Source of the DNA: Tubiluchus corallicola
Taxonomy: Eukaryota > Priapulida > Priapulimorpha > Priapulimorphida > Tubiluchidae
Length of the DNA stretch: 64,000 bases
NCBI GenBank assembly: GCA_030141605.1
Contig: JAQGDQ010000032.1
Location: forward strand, 662,065-726,064
Direction of reading: 5' to 3'
Made by a program: the position numbers and the translations under genes. Under the pieces are notes generated by a model. That model was not told where the DNA came from, did no database searches, and saw only the letters and a list, made by a program, of their open reading frames with translations. Of the stretch, positions 1 to 11,990 are shown piece after piece (positions within the stretch are counted from its first letter, which is position 1; each line of letters starts with the position of its first letter).

Positions 1-182
1 AACCATGGATATTCAAAACAAAATCAGTATACCATAATTACTTGAGTCCCCATCGAGGGCTCAGAAATGTTAATTGTATAACGTCTCATTCGGAATTAAG
101 CAATTGCAATTCTGATGTAACACTCTTTAGGATATTCAATTTACTTGATATTGCAGCTTTTAGTTGTCAATTTCTCTTGCAG

Positions 183-296
183 GTAAATGTTTGTCCTGCT
201 ACTAAGCTAGAGAATGAGGCATTCCGTTCCGAGGATCCTACTGGGCATAGATTTTATGAGGTTCAAAGCCGCCTTGGCTATGCATCACCACAGTGA
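183..296 (+). CDS. Probable 3'-terminal coding exon of an upstream gene
   Basis: A polypyrimidine tract ending in CTCTTGCAG (to 182) is followed by an open stretch of 37 codons and TGA at 294-296. In frame it begins VNVCPATKLENEAF and ends FYEVQSRLGYASPQ. The composition (mixed charged and aromatic residues, no low complexity) looks coding, whereas the open frame upstream of the acceptor does not. An AATAAA at 367-372 would serve as poly(A) signal. I do not recognise the family; the rest of the gene lies left of the window. The phase at the acceptor appears to be 0. It could be a chance open frame, so confidence is moderate. Confidence 0.5.
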   Translation, partial: VNVCPATKLENEAFRSEDPTGHRFYEVQSRLGYASPQ

Positions 297-3200
297 ATGA
301 GCAACAAATTTCACCAACAAACCATCAGAATTTTTTTTAGTATTAAAATCTGTATTTTCATCTTAAAATAAAAATATCGAAATTATTGCTTCTTTCATTC
401 TATCCAAAGATTCATTTTAGTGCATTTTGTGTCTGCTAATTATCATTCTCAAGCAAAATAAGTTTCTTGCTAAAAACCATATTTTCTATTTTTCTCCTGC
501 TTTCGTATGCTTTTAATATGATTATGGCAATTAGTTGTGTTGTAATGGTATATTTTTATTCAATTCAGCATATTGCAAGTGAAAATATCGTATTCAACAG
601 CAGGGCTCCACTCAATTTGTAGGGTTGTGGCAGGATTGGAACATGACTCATCAACAGTTTCCTCTAACATGATACAGTAAACTGTTAGAAGTGCTTTAGT
701 CACATTAGGATGTAAATACAGTACATCCACTCTGTATGAGGTAAAGAGACACCGAAACTAGTATAGTAAATGAACAATTTAAAGCTAGTGTCATTCCTGG
801 CAATTTCCCACCTGTTCACTACGGTGAGAATCGAACGTTTGAATTCGATTCCAACAAGTTTTTCTAATTTGAGTTTAATTCGAACCTAAAATTATGGATT
901 CAAATGATTCACCACTTCAACTACAAAATGTTATTTGTTGCGATTTGTTTGCACAACACCATTTTTCAACAGATATTAGTATTTTTAATGCAGGCATAAT
1001 CAAGCAAATATGTATGTTTTTTGCGAGACTGCGTTGAAATTCGGCTTCATTCAACTTCAAAAGTCAAAAATTTGATTTGGTTCGAATTCGCTTTCTCATA
1101 GTGAATCCTTACACCTAATGTTCACTGATGTCCTTCACCACTATTCTTACGTATCGATTGCCAACTGTAGCCTGTCAACTATGCACCTTGCCTGTTGGCA
1201 TAAAGAGAAGAAATTTTTATTATATCAGAGTGGAAGTTTACCCCCACCTGTGCAGATATTTTAGAAAAAGTCTTGGAAAGTTGAAATGCAGTACTTCATG
1301 TTTTGCAGACACGACTTTATTCAAATAATTTTATTTGAATCAATTTGTAGTACATTCTGATGACATTGTTATTTTGTTCTTGGTTGGCTGTACTTTTTTG
1401 CGCTAGAAGCATAATGACTTCATAATAAATACTGATAGTAATAATTTTAAGATTATACCCAATATTCACTTCAAAAGTACTGCCTTGTTTAATTAAAAAA
1501 CAATTTAAATTATTGGCGTGCTGTGAACTGAGTGGGAATTGATTCATCAGTTCTTAGGTAGCAAATGAAAGTGGAGCAAGGTATTTTTTGTGCTGTTTCA
1601 CAGCATTAAAGACTTGGGAGGTATTCTCTGTTAGATTTGAGTTAATAATGTATTGTAGCATAATGTGATATTCTATCAGTATTTTAATATAATCTATCGT
1701 ATTGTTACTTTTAGTTCATTACGTATTTTAAGATTGCTGTCTCAGTTGTCAGTAAATTTTTTCACATCTGTGACTTAGCTTATGATGTTGACCAAATTTT
1801 GCTTTAGTAGTAGGAATATGCAATTATGTTCTGGGTTGTTACAAATTTCAAGTTAGGTGAAATTTTAATATGCTGCACTGTTTCTCATTTTATTATTACT
1901 GTTTTGTTATATTATAAATTGAAGCCTAATATTACTTATTAATGTAATCTAATTTATGAATAGGTTGGACAGCATCACTTGTGCAATTCAAACAGCTTTT
2001 GTTTCAAAAGAAATGGCCTGGGTCAATCAAAAAAGTCCTGTCTTAGTGCAAACACGTAAATTTTTGAAGAAAAGTATTGTGGTATTTTGATTAATTACAT
2101 TATCCTGAACTTAAATGTTAAATTGGCTGAGACAAGCTTTATACAAATATCAAAAAGAATATAAACCTATTCATTATAATAGTGGCTTTGAACTAAATCT
2201 GCAGGCTCTGTAGTTGTCTACTCTCTTATAGTTTAGAAAACTTTTACGCTGCTCTTTATGACTAAATTAGATGTGTGTGTTACTTGCTTTAATATCATTT
2301 TTCTTACTTAATATTTTGAACTTAAGTATTTTATTTAGTGTTATTGATGACATAAGTGGGAGATGATATAAAAAAAGTTTTAGTACTATTCTCACGGTGA
2401 TAGCATTGTCCGTCCATTACATATAATGTATTTATCTATACTTATTTAATCTGCCTTGTATTAGCTATTACATGTTACTGCTGTGAGGCTATGTTACCTC
2501 AGTAACTATTGTTACTGATATTTAGAAATAAAATAAAAAATATTATGTGACTATCTCTGATCATTCACATTTGGTTTAATTTATTGGAATTTAGAAAAAT
2601 TTTGCCTCTGTTTTACCACATGCAAGTGAGCACTACTCACACTCGAGTTACTTTTAGGACATGTTTATACAATTGAAAGTAAAAATTGACAAAAAAGTTC
2701 ATAGTCTACTGTGTTACACTCATATAGCGGATTTGCCATCCTCATAAGCTCTCTAGATTAGACATTTCAGGTGCAGGTAATGCGTCCAAAAAGGGGGACT
2801 ACTTTTTGGGCTTGAACAAACTGATTCTACAGCTGAACTCGGTTTTCAATTTGCTTTGCAAAGTGGTCTTACGAGAGTAGGGATTAAGAGGTGTTAAGTG
2901 TAATTAACTTTAAAGATCTAAATATATTTTTAATTCAAATTTTTAAATTTATTTTTCTACAAATACTTCACAAGCATAGTTGACAAATTCAAGGACAATC
3001 AATACAAAAACAATACTCTTTAGTTGTAGTACATTATGCACATAATAGTGCATACATAGATTATGCCGATGTATGATGTATTTTTCCAACAAAAATGTCT
3101 TTGGTTTACAATAATTCTCTTTTTGGGAGATCTAAAGTAGGAAAAAGTAATGTGTAAATGCAAAGCTTTTGTACAAGCGAAAATAACAATAATTATTCAT

Positions 3201-3579
3201 GATAGCACATAACACAGATTAATTCTTAATGATACGTATACTGAAAAATAGACACAGAATTCACAAAAAATAAGAAAGGGAAAGAAAGGACACAATTACT
3301 ACTGTAGTTCTTCAGGTAAATAAATAAGGTCAAAATTGTCATTTTTTCCCTTTTTTGTCCTTTTTTTACACATGAACAACTACTGTGGTGGTTCGAAATG
3401 TTTGATTATTCATTGAATATTAATTATTTCACAAAATCACACAAGTATAAAATTTAAAACTGCTTTTTAAAATAAGTTTAAGTGTGAATATAGTGGGTAC
3501 TCTTATTTCCTGAAAAGCAAATTTAGTATTACAGCATTACTTTACACTACGAAGCCATTCGACATTATCATATTGGGCT

Positions 3580-3690
3580 TATTGGCTGTTACCTGGCTCC
3601 GTCTGCCGGCGAACCCCAGAGATCGAGGGGTGTCGTTTGCAAATTACGCGCTGCGGCCACAGGTCTCGCGTCGCAAAGCATAAACTTACT
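3580..3690. promoter_or_regulatory. CpG-rich patch, possible promoter
   Basis: In an otherwise AT-rich region this patch is noticeably richer in C, G and CpG (GTCTGCCGGCGAACCCC, TTACGCGCTGCGGCCAC, TCTCGCGTCGC). It lies upstream of the tincar-like gene on its strand. No TATA element or transcript evidence can be tied to it, so it is only a candidate promoter or unmethylated island. Confidence 0.25.
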
Positions 3691-6107
3691 GTCAAGCTGG
3701 AATGTTTTCATGCCGAAATTTAACTGATATTTATCGTTTATGCGAATGAAATTCAAGTTTTACAGTTCGAAGTAATCTGTAATTGAAGTTTAGAACTGCC
3801 ACTGTTGACTGATACAGCCAAGATTGAGTGACTCATCACTTGGAATTATGTCGTAAGGTACGTAGATGATCCGATTGAATTTCTATTTCTGCTCGTTTTA
3901 TAAATGCCCTCAACAGGCAAATCAATTCATTGTTGTATTTTTAATTTTTTAATGAATTAAGAATAGCACTAGTTTGATAAATAACCTATAATATCCATGA
4001 ATCAACGTTATAACTGCACTCAAGCGGTTGTCTTCAGGTAATTAATAATCTTCAGCTCATTGCGCATGTATTTACATAACGAACAGAAGTTCTTGTCATT
4101 AGTTGGTGGTATGCTGGAGATTATTACTGACATTACAGTTATAATGAGGCAGCTTGGAGCCTTATTTAGCATTTAGTTAACAAACTATGTGAACTGGAAA
4201 GTCGAAATTCATTTAAAATTACTTAAATAACAGGATCCTCCTACGTCACAAAAGATTTGCAGTACGTAGGCCTATATGATTATGCAGTGCAAGCTCACGA
4301 TTGCAAGCTTTTCAGGTTAACAATTTTAAATTAAAACATACATTTTTGTTAAAGCGTGTTAATTCTCTAAGGTTTTCGGCAGACATCACTGCGTGTGCTA
4401 TGAAACCCGTATAATAAAAATTTGTAGTATATGAGAAGAACCAATAGTAAAATTAGGTCTAATGACAGTCACATTCACTTGACTAGCCCAATAATAATTT
4501 TTATTAACTACAGTTTCTCGGCAATGCGTATAACTTAAGGGGTAATTTGGTATTATAAATTCATAAAACTATCATGTGCAGGCTCATTTAAAAGTTAGCA
4601 GTAACCAATTTATCAGAACAATTTAAATGCAATCAAGCATCATACTAATGACGCAGCGTTGCGGGAGATAAGGCGTTGATATTCATTGAGAAAACACAGC
4701 CCATATTTACAACAGCTGCGTGATTTTACTACATGGGCGCACACATGGCTGCCTGCTTTCAGGTTTTATTGCAAATAAGCGACCTGAGTGTCTGTTAACT
4801 CTTAATGAAAGCAGCCAATTTGCAACAAGTACTATTATTGCCAGCTCTGCACTGCTCACTAAAGAGTAGTACTCGTAGATATGGGCGTATTACCAATTAT
4901 TTAGCAAAGTAATCGGGTTAAGAGTTGATGATGGACGAACATTCGACTATAAGCAAAAAGATTTCTTCCCCATTTCCTTGATTTCAAAACCTATTTTTAT
5001 CCTTCATTAAATAGTTTCTCCTGCCATCAGCTAATACATGATGCTAAGATTACAAGTAAAATAATGTTATATCAAGTTACTGGGTGATGGTGAAGTTGAA
5101 CTATAGTAATTTGTTGTTAGAAATTCTTAGATGGACTAGCGTGTATTTTGTCAGCAGCTATTTAGCTAGAGCTTCTGTGTGCGGATCATAATTATAATGC
5201 AGTAGCCGTAGAGGTATTTTATGGCACCACGTGAATCTAAACAGATACGTTATCATGAAGTGAGATTAGCAGAGAGTTTCAATTCGAATATTTACATTCA
5301 TTAATGTTTAGTCTAATCCTTATATTTGCTGTCTGCGAAAAGAAAACAGGAACTCCATTAAACCCAGAAAAGTGGGGTAATTAGATTCTTAAATATCCCA
5401 CAATAATAAATGGGATTGTTCATAATTATTTTATTAAAAACTAGCAACGTCTCTGCTGCATTCTAAAAGTCATAATCAGGAACGAAGAAAAGTTTCGAAG
5501 ACTAAGATACCTTGGTTCTTATGGGATATTCAGCAAATTGATGCCGTTTTTCGATTTTGCTATATTAAGAAATTACAAACTCGGTGTCGGGTAATGAAAT
5601 TCCTATTGTTACTAGAATTCAATAGTTGATGCATTGTTTGAATTTCAGAAGATTAGATTCTTCCATAATAATTATTATGGTGTTTCTGACCTTGTATAAG
5701 ACACAAGCCCCAGAATCAGTAGTTATAACGAATGCGTTCCCATTTTCGCACTGTCTCTGTTTAGAATGTTAGCAAGTCATTTAACGGCAAACAAAGCTAA
5801 TTTCTAAATCGAGATTCAGCCTAGGATTTTGCCTGTACGCATCTGGTGCAGAATGAGTAAATCAAATAGCTAAAGATTAGAAAGTTTGGATTACTTGTAA
5901 ACACTGATGTTATTGCTTCAGTCTTTAATTTATTGCGACTTTGACTGTCTGGGCAGTGAAATAAATTTTGTATATACTGTAGTGACGAACTTTATGATTG
6001 ATGTTTGAACACATAATCGTCTTTGTCTTAGCGTCCTCTATCATTGCTGAGGCTTGTGCGGACAGTCTATTAATTTAACAGAAAACAACAAACGCAATAT
6101 GATAATG

Positions 6108-6212
6108 TTGATGATAAATTGATGATGATGATGGTGATGATGATGATGATGATGACGATGATGCTGATGATCCTGACGACGACGACGATGATCATGATGA
6201 GTACAATGGTGA
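6108..6212. repeat. (GAT)n/(GAC)n trinucleotide microsatellite
   Basis: Imperfect GAT, GGT and GAC triplets over about 100 bases, ending with a GACGACGACGATGATCATGATGAG segment. No open frame with gene-like features includes it. Confidence 0.85.
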
Positions 6213-7899
6213 TGACGACAAATATGAAATAGTGGCTTTGTTATTGGCCATGCGGAGATGTTAATGTTGTGAATTAGGCAGGTGTTGCAATATGGTTGTA
6301 CTTAGAACTTGTAATGCCTGCATGTTGTTGCACTGTTGGTAGTTTTTGTGAGTCCGTCTCCTGAAATTTACGCATCTTTTCTGTATGAAAACGTGCCACG
6401 ACGGTGACCACAATATAAGTTTCAGGAAGCGTCTTGGCAGCAACTCATCTGTCATCCTTCAGGTCATGTAGCAATAAAACAACCCAAGCACGGTAAAGTG
6501 ATAAAATACATGAAGTGAAAGTGCCATTTTGTTAGTCTGGCAAACGTTTTTGTTAGTTTACCCTATCAAAGTGACCACCCATGTAGTGTTGTTCGACTCA
6601 GACACAGTGCAACTAATACGTCGATAACCACACGCTTGCCTTAACCCAACCCATATCGTGTTCCCAATCAGGGAAGCACTCGCCCATCTCGAACAATAAT
6701 TATGTTTGGCAAACTTTAACCTGATGTAGAGCGCATTGCCCTCTGTAATAATAAACATGTTGAGGAAGGGTTACGGGACTGGTCAGTGGCACAGTTTTCT
6801 TCCTGTATGGGCTGGGTTACGTGGTCAGAAATAAACTTGCCAAAAAATAGAAGAGGTGAATTAATTAGATTTTGACTGTGATTGCCAGAATTCTGGCAAT
6901 GGATTGTAACTAGTTTGCTTGTTAAATTGTTATTTTAACATCTTTAGGATTTTTTTTGTAGAGGTAAACTTATATAGCTAGTTTAGTGATTATTACGTCT
7001 GGCTCTGTGTTACTAAAGATTAGAAGCAAAACTCCAGACTTTAGTTTTGAGTGCCAGCTGTCTTGCTGGTGACGAGTTATAGCAAAAAAGATATTGTGCT
7101 GGACTGACACCAATTTTGACAAAATATTCTGATATTGCAGAACGATAATTCGCTATCTCAGCGCTATTGTCATCCCGCTAAATTTAATTTTTTAAAATTA
7201 ATGGGAAGCATGGCAGCTTTTGGCGTATTATTCTCTAATGTCTTTTTGCCGGAAAAAGATCTATATAATGCATGTGTCACGGAAATGTGAATAAAGAGGC
7301 GCATTTACGCTCATAGACACTTAAATTAGCCATCATGAGGTCTGACATCCGCTAACCCTTTCCGCTGTAAGCTTATTAACAAATTTAACACCTGTATGTC
7401 ACTGAGTACTCTGTGGAATGGGTAGCAAGATAGCAGCGAAGAATTTTAAGCACTGTTTATCGCATCATTTTCTTCTACTTGTAAGAAATTTAGCAAGTGA
7501 CTACGCTAACTTGGCCTAAACTTCGCTTTGTGGAGATTAAAAATAAGCTAGTTGCCGTTTAATGTAACCCTGCCCAACTTCCATAACCATATAGCCGTAT
7601 CACACAAAATTGTTATATCCTAAACGGGACATAACACTTTTTCGTGTGCAAAGTGTTTTCTTATTTATTTTGTCCTAAAACAGCTAAATTTGCAAGCCTT
7701 GTCGCAGTTTCGGGTGTATCAATATACAGTTTTTCTCTGGGGGAGAATTGATACTGAACGATGATACTCAAGGGTAAATATAGGGTCTGCTCAACGATGG
7801 TTATATCTTGCGTAAATCAAGAATGACACGCGTTCACGAAATCATCTCATTTGTCTCGAGGTTTATTCGTTACTGCATTCATGTGAAATTAATACTAGT

Positions 7900-8076
7900 T
7901 GTCTAGGAGTTACACATCCGCGCAAGCGTCTCTTTTGGGATGCTGACTGCGTTCACTCGTCTGGAAGCTGCAGCTGCGTTTTCACAGAGAAACTAGCACT
8001 CGCAGCTCACCGGGATGCTTTGAAGTTCTTTGAAATTAAGTTCGTGACATTAGTGATCCGAATTTATTGACGAGGT
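7900..8076 (+). other. Possible non-coding first exon of the tincar-like gene
   Basis: This stretch is less AT-rich than its surroundings (CATCCGCGCAAGCGTCTC, GGAAGCTGCAGCTGCG) and ends at GACGAG|GTAAAT, a plausible donor at 8076. It would splice to the acceptor TTTTTCAG at 9237 in front of coding exon 1. No ATG-led conserved peptide is visible, which fits 5' untranslated sequence. Weak support: composition plus one donor. Confidence 0.25.
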
Positions 8077-9237
8077 AAATATGTGAAATAGTGAACACTT
8101 AGTTCTATTAATGCACATACTAAATGACCTGCCCGTTTCTTAGTGTTTTAATTAGCTTGTCTTCATTATCTCTGTGCTTGTTAAATTTGCGACAGGCTAC
8201 GGAAATATTATCAGAAAATTGGACAGTAGTTTAGTTTGTGTAGCTATAACGAACTTGCTTCTGTTCCAGTAATAAAATTTGGTAAATTTTATTATTCCTA
8301 TTGTTTTAGGGATGCTTTGTGTTTGTTTGTTACTTTTTATGTTTCAGTGTTCCCTTTTGTCAGACCATATTCAGCTAATGAATATTTATGCGGTTGAAAT
8401 GTGCTTGCAACTATATGTAATTCTCTTAATAAATGTGGGTTTTAACTTTTTTCTCGACGTTTCTCAATTTTTTTGTTGTCCTACGACTCAATACCGAAGG
8501 TTTTGTAAACACAAAAAGTAACAAAGAGCTTGTTTCATAAACAACCATTGATATTTATAAGCACCTGCAATTTGTTTTAAATAAATACGCAGGTAAGCAG
8601 GCTGCCAATTAGATAAGAAAGTCGCTTCTGCTGCAGTTGTTTAGATTTTGACGGTGAGCTAAAACTCATCAGAAGTTCTCACCTCTCGAGAACTTTCTTG
8701 ATTCCTGTATTTCGATTTTATAATAAAGTTGAATTTAACTGGAAAAAGCTTTTATTTGTTTTTTCTAAAGGGAAAGTCTCGTAAGTTCAGTAGAGCAGCT
8801 AGAAGAGAATAAATTTAGGGGTTAGTGTTGCTGTAGGTCGACATATTGGTTCTTAGCTGCGACAAAATAGAAATGATCAATAACGAGTTAAAACATCATG
8901 ATGGACTAATTATTAGAATGATATTTACATGGGTTCGACGTCACGTAATGGGTTAGAGCATTTATCTGCAGGGAAATAACATATTTAGTATAACGACATG
9001 TCACATAGTTCAGTACATCTTAGTCTATCTTGTACAGTCTATATACGGCTACACTGCCTTTATTCGTTGACCATAGTATAATCTTCATGTGCTCATACAG
9101 TTGTCACACAGTTTTCGTTGCTGATAGAGAGTTGTCTGATTGCACTTTAAGAAACTGTTGTCGTCATCGTCATCGTAGTCGTTGGCTATTGTTTTTATGG
9201 CAGAAATCATAATCATATTGTGTTTTATATTTTTCAG

Positions 9238-9747
9238 ATCACTGATGATATTTTACAGTTTACCTCTTGGATTGAGAATCTGAATTAAATATGGCCAGTA
9301 CATCATCATATTGTCCAAGACTACGCAAATTGACCCTCAACTCTCTGTGGTCAATTTGGTACTGCATTTTAGCATTTACCATTACCATGTACTTAGCAAA
9401 GAACAATTTTGTCAAATACAGACAGAATATGACTCTTGAATGGATCCAGAACGCTTACCCCAATACTGAGCTGCAAATGTTCATCTGCTTGACTGTCCTG
9501 GCATTGATTTTGTCACCATTCGTGCTCCTATCTAGTGTCTTCTTATGTGGGAATCTGGCAAATGACGGCAAGAAGTTGGGACGGAATGTGACCATGATGT
9601 CCGGGAGTAAGCAATCTATGTGGAAGATGCTGTGGATGTACTGTCCACCCGTGTCGCCACTCTTACATGTCTTCATATCGTACTGTTTTCTGATGGCCAG
9701 GCTTCTGATGGATGCTTCTCTAATCAAACATGGATTTCTTAAACTAG
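9238..9747 (+). CDS. tinc: Tincar-like membrane protein, coding exon 1 (with 5' leader)
   Basis: ATG at 9291 follows a 53-base leader that begins right after a TTTTTCAG acceptor (9237), so at least one upstream non-coding exon is expected. The exon encodes residues 1-152 plus one base and ends at CTAG|GTAAGA (9747), phase 1. It holds the first three membrane segments: about residues 19-36, 63-87 and 120-142. The loop after segment 2 carries GNLANDGKKLGRN (87-99), which I recall as a conserved signature of insect Tincar. A potential N-glycosylation site NMT lies at residues 46-48. It joins in frame to the exon at 19775. Assignment rests on remembered family motifs and topology. Confidence 0.85.
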
Positions 9748-9756
9748 GTAAGAATA

Positions 9757-10165
9757 TTTATAGTTAAAAACAATACAAATTTAACTTTTACATTAAAAAG
9801 TTAAATCATGCCAAACGTTTGGGAAGCCAAATAGGTACAAATCTGAAGAAAAGAAATTGATACAGTAACAAACAGCTAAGTGCTTGAAAATAAAGTTAAA
9901 GGAACTTTCTTCGGGTCTGCTTAATCATTACCTATTTGGCTTTGATAAATACATAATTACTGCTTAAGTTATTGTATCAATTTCTTTACTAGTCTGCTTA
10001 TTCATTACCGTATTGGCTTCTGGTAACTACTTAATTAGTGCATAATACCTTCTGCCTATATCCACCGGTTTTATGTTTGTAAATTTACCACTGATGATGA
10101 TGACACATGATTTTATCTTTTTAATGTAAAAGTTTTAACAAATTTGTGTTGTTTTCAACTATAAA
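9757..10165. mobile_element. MITE-like element with long inverted arms
   Basis: The left arm (about 9758-9806) reads TATAGTTAAAAACAATACAA and on to TTTTACATTAAAAAG; the right arm (10118-10164), read on the other strand, is TATAGTTGAAAACAACACAA and on to TTTTACATTAAAAA. Homology continues inward: AAAGAAATTGATACAGTAAC near 9853 against GTTATTGTATCAATTTCTTT near 9968. Total span is about 405 bases with no coding capacity. The target-site duplication is unclear, perhaps TA. It starts only about 10 bases into the tincar intron. Confidence 0.7.
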
Positions 10166-11756
10166 ATTTAATGTTTTTAAGTGCCTGTAATAAAAATTGA
10201 CTAGGTAAGCATATTGTACTGTGTTTGTAAGTAGTTTTGACAATACTTACTTTATGGCTTTTCAATACTTAGGGTTTTCTTTACGATATTTGGTTTTATT
10301 TAAAAAGAATTGAAAATTAGCTGGTGCAGTAATACCAGTGACAATAACAATGAGGACAAAAAACAATTGACCAACGAACAAATGAATAAACAAAAAATAA
10401 ATGAACGAACAAATGAACAGACAAGCAACAACAAAAACCTTGTGGCTCGTAACCAAGAACTTTGGTTACATTGTTGCCAATGTTTCTAATTTCTTTACAG
10501 GTAAATGCCAAGAAATCTTTACATCAACAATTGTATCATGAATGACAACTTTTGTTCGTATGGTTTTAAATAGTAAAAAATGAACTCAGAGGTTAAGAGA
10601 GGATAGTTACACAACCTTTTACAATTGTTTGTAATCGGAGCAACCAGAAAATTAATTTATCCATTTGCTTTGATGCCTAACCTTTGCTAATTTAATTGCG
10701 GCTATGACTAAGGAAGTACAGTAAGCATTGATTGAGAGGCTACAGCTGTTTCTTGGGTGATTCAGATGCTTAGTTTGCTCACTATGCCTCTGGCACTTGC
10801 AGTTGATTTAACTCACACTTTACAGTGTCTTTCCCGACCAGGAGCTAATGAATGTTTAAAAAAACTCGGGTCTGTGACCGGGGTAACGAGTTAGAATAGC
10901 AGTTTTTTCCTAATTCAATAAGCAGCCGCGCGGTTGCAACTGTTGAATGTAAATATACTTGGAGTATACATGCGCTTTCACAGCTGAAGACCGTCATGCT
11001 TCTTTTACAAAGTAAATTTTTTCGTTTGATTTTTTAAACAAAGGTGACTATAAAGATTTAAGAATATCTTTCCAATTTTTTCAGGGGTACTATCATAATG
11101 GTTATGCACATGGTCCTGCATGATATTTTGGTTGCGAGCGTCCTCCAAAGACACTATTAGTGTAGTGAATGAGCGCATGGAATTAACGTGTATACACAGA
11201 TGTGCAGTTCGTGTATTAATCTTCTTATGCTGTGTTCGCTTACATAAAAAATTGTACAGTATATCAGTAAGATTCAACTAAACTCCATCTTAGTTACTAC
11301 GTTTTTAACATCTTGCTGGACCGCGCCATTTCTAGCCCTCATCTCGCTCCCTTCGTTAATTACCGCGCCATTTTTCACATAGGTTTCAGCTTTCTAGCAT
11401 TTTCTGATCGCAGATTGCATAAAAATGCTAGAACAAAAAGCTTCACCAAGCTTTGTAACTCAGTCGAACACTGTTTAGCTCACATCTGCAGTGGTTTTGG
11501 AATCCGCCGAAAAAAGCTGGGTAGCCCTCCACCAAGCAGATGAAGAGATGTTGGTGAAACTAGTATGCTAGTAATTACTGTTAAAGCTGGAAAGTGAGCC
11601 ACAGTGTGTAACTCTGCCAGTGACATGACAGAGATCAATCCATCTGGTGTGCGTGTCAGTTACTGAAGTCAGATGTAGGTTGGGGTGGAGAACCTATTTC
11701 TCTTAATTGGCCAGACTTGTGGTAGCATGTATGAGTAAGCAACGTTGATACTGCCT

Positions 11757-11990
11757 GAATGAACTGACCAGTGAAGCTGAAATTGAAGATGCATGATGTT
11801 CAGTAGCCATATGGCGATGGTGGTGGTCAGAATGAACCGCATGACCAGTGAAGCCAAATTGAAAGCGGATTATATGTGGTCATGTGGTGGTGGTGGTGGT
11901 GGTGGTGGTGGTGATGGTGGTGGTAGTGGTAGTGGTAGTGGTAGTGTTGATTTGAATGAACCGACTAGTGAAGCAAAATTAAAAACATAT
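11757..11990 (+). repeat. Degenerate minisatellite with embedded (GGT)n tract
   Basis: Three related units of about 25 bases, each containing a form of GAACCGACCAGTGAAGC followed by AAATTGAAA, occur near 11757, 11829 and 11953. Between the second and third lies a GGT/AGT trinucleotide run (about 11884-11945). Units two and three are in the same reading frame and both encode TSEAKLK, inside a 92-codon open frame (11793-12071). It sits in the tincar intron, and I do not regard it as a demonstrated gene. Confidence 0.6.

Larger units (their letters stand above)
297..9237. other. Intergenic / upstream non-coding stretch
   Basis: No protein-coding exon could be supported here; the short open frames have no recognisable domain or consistent splice sites. 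It contains a CpG-richer patch (about 3580-3690), a GAT/GAC microsatellite (6108-6212) and a possible non-coding first exon (about 7900-8076). Part of it is probably the first intron of the tincar-like gene, because coding exon 1 is preceded by an apparent splice acceptor at 9237. Confidence 0.5.
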
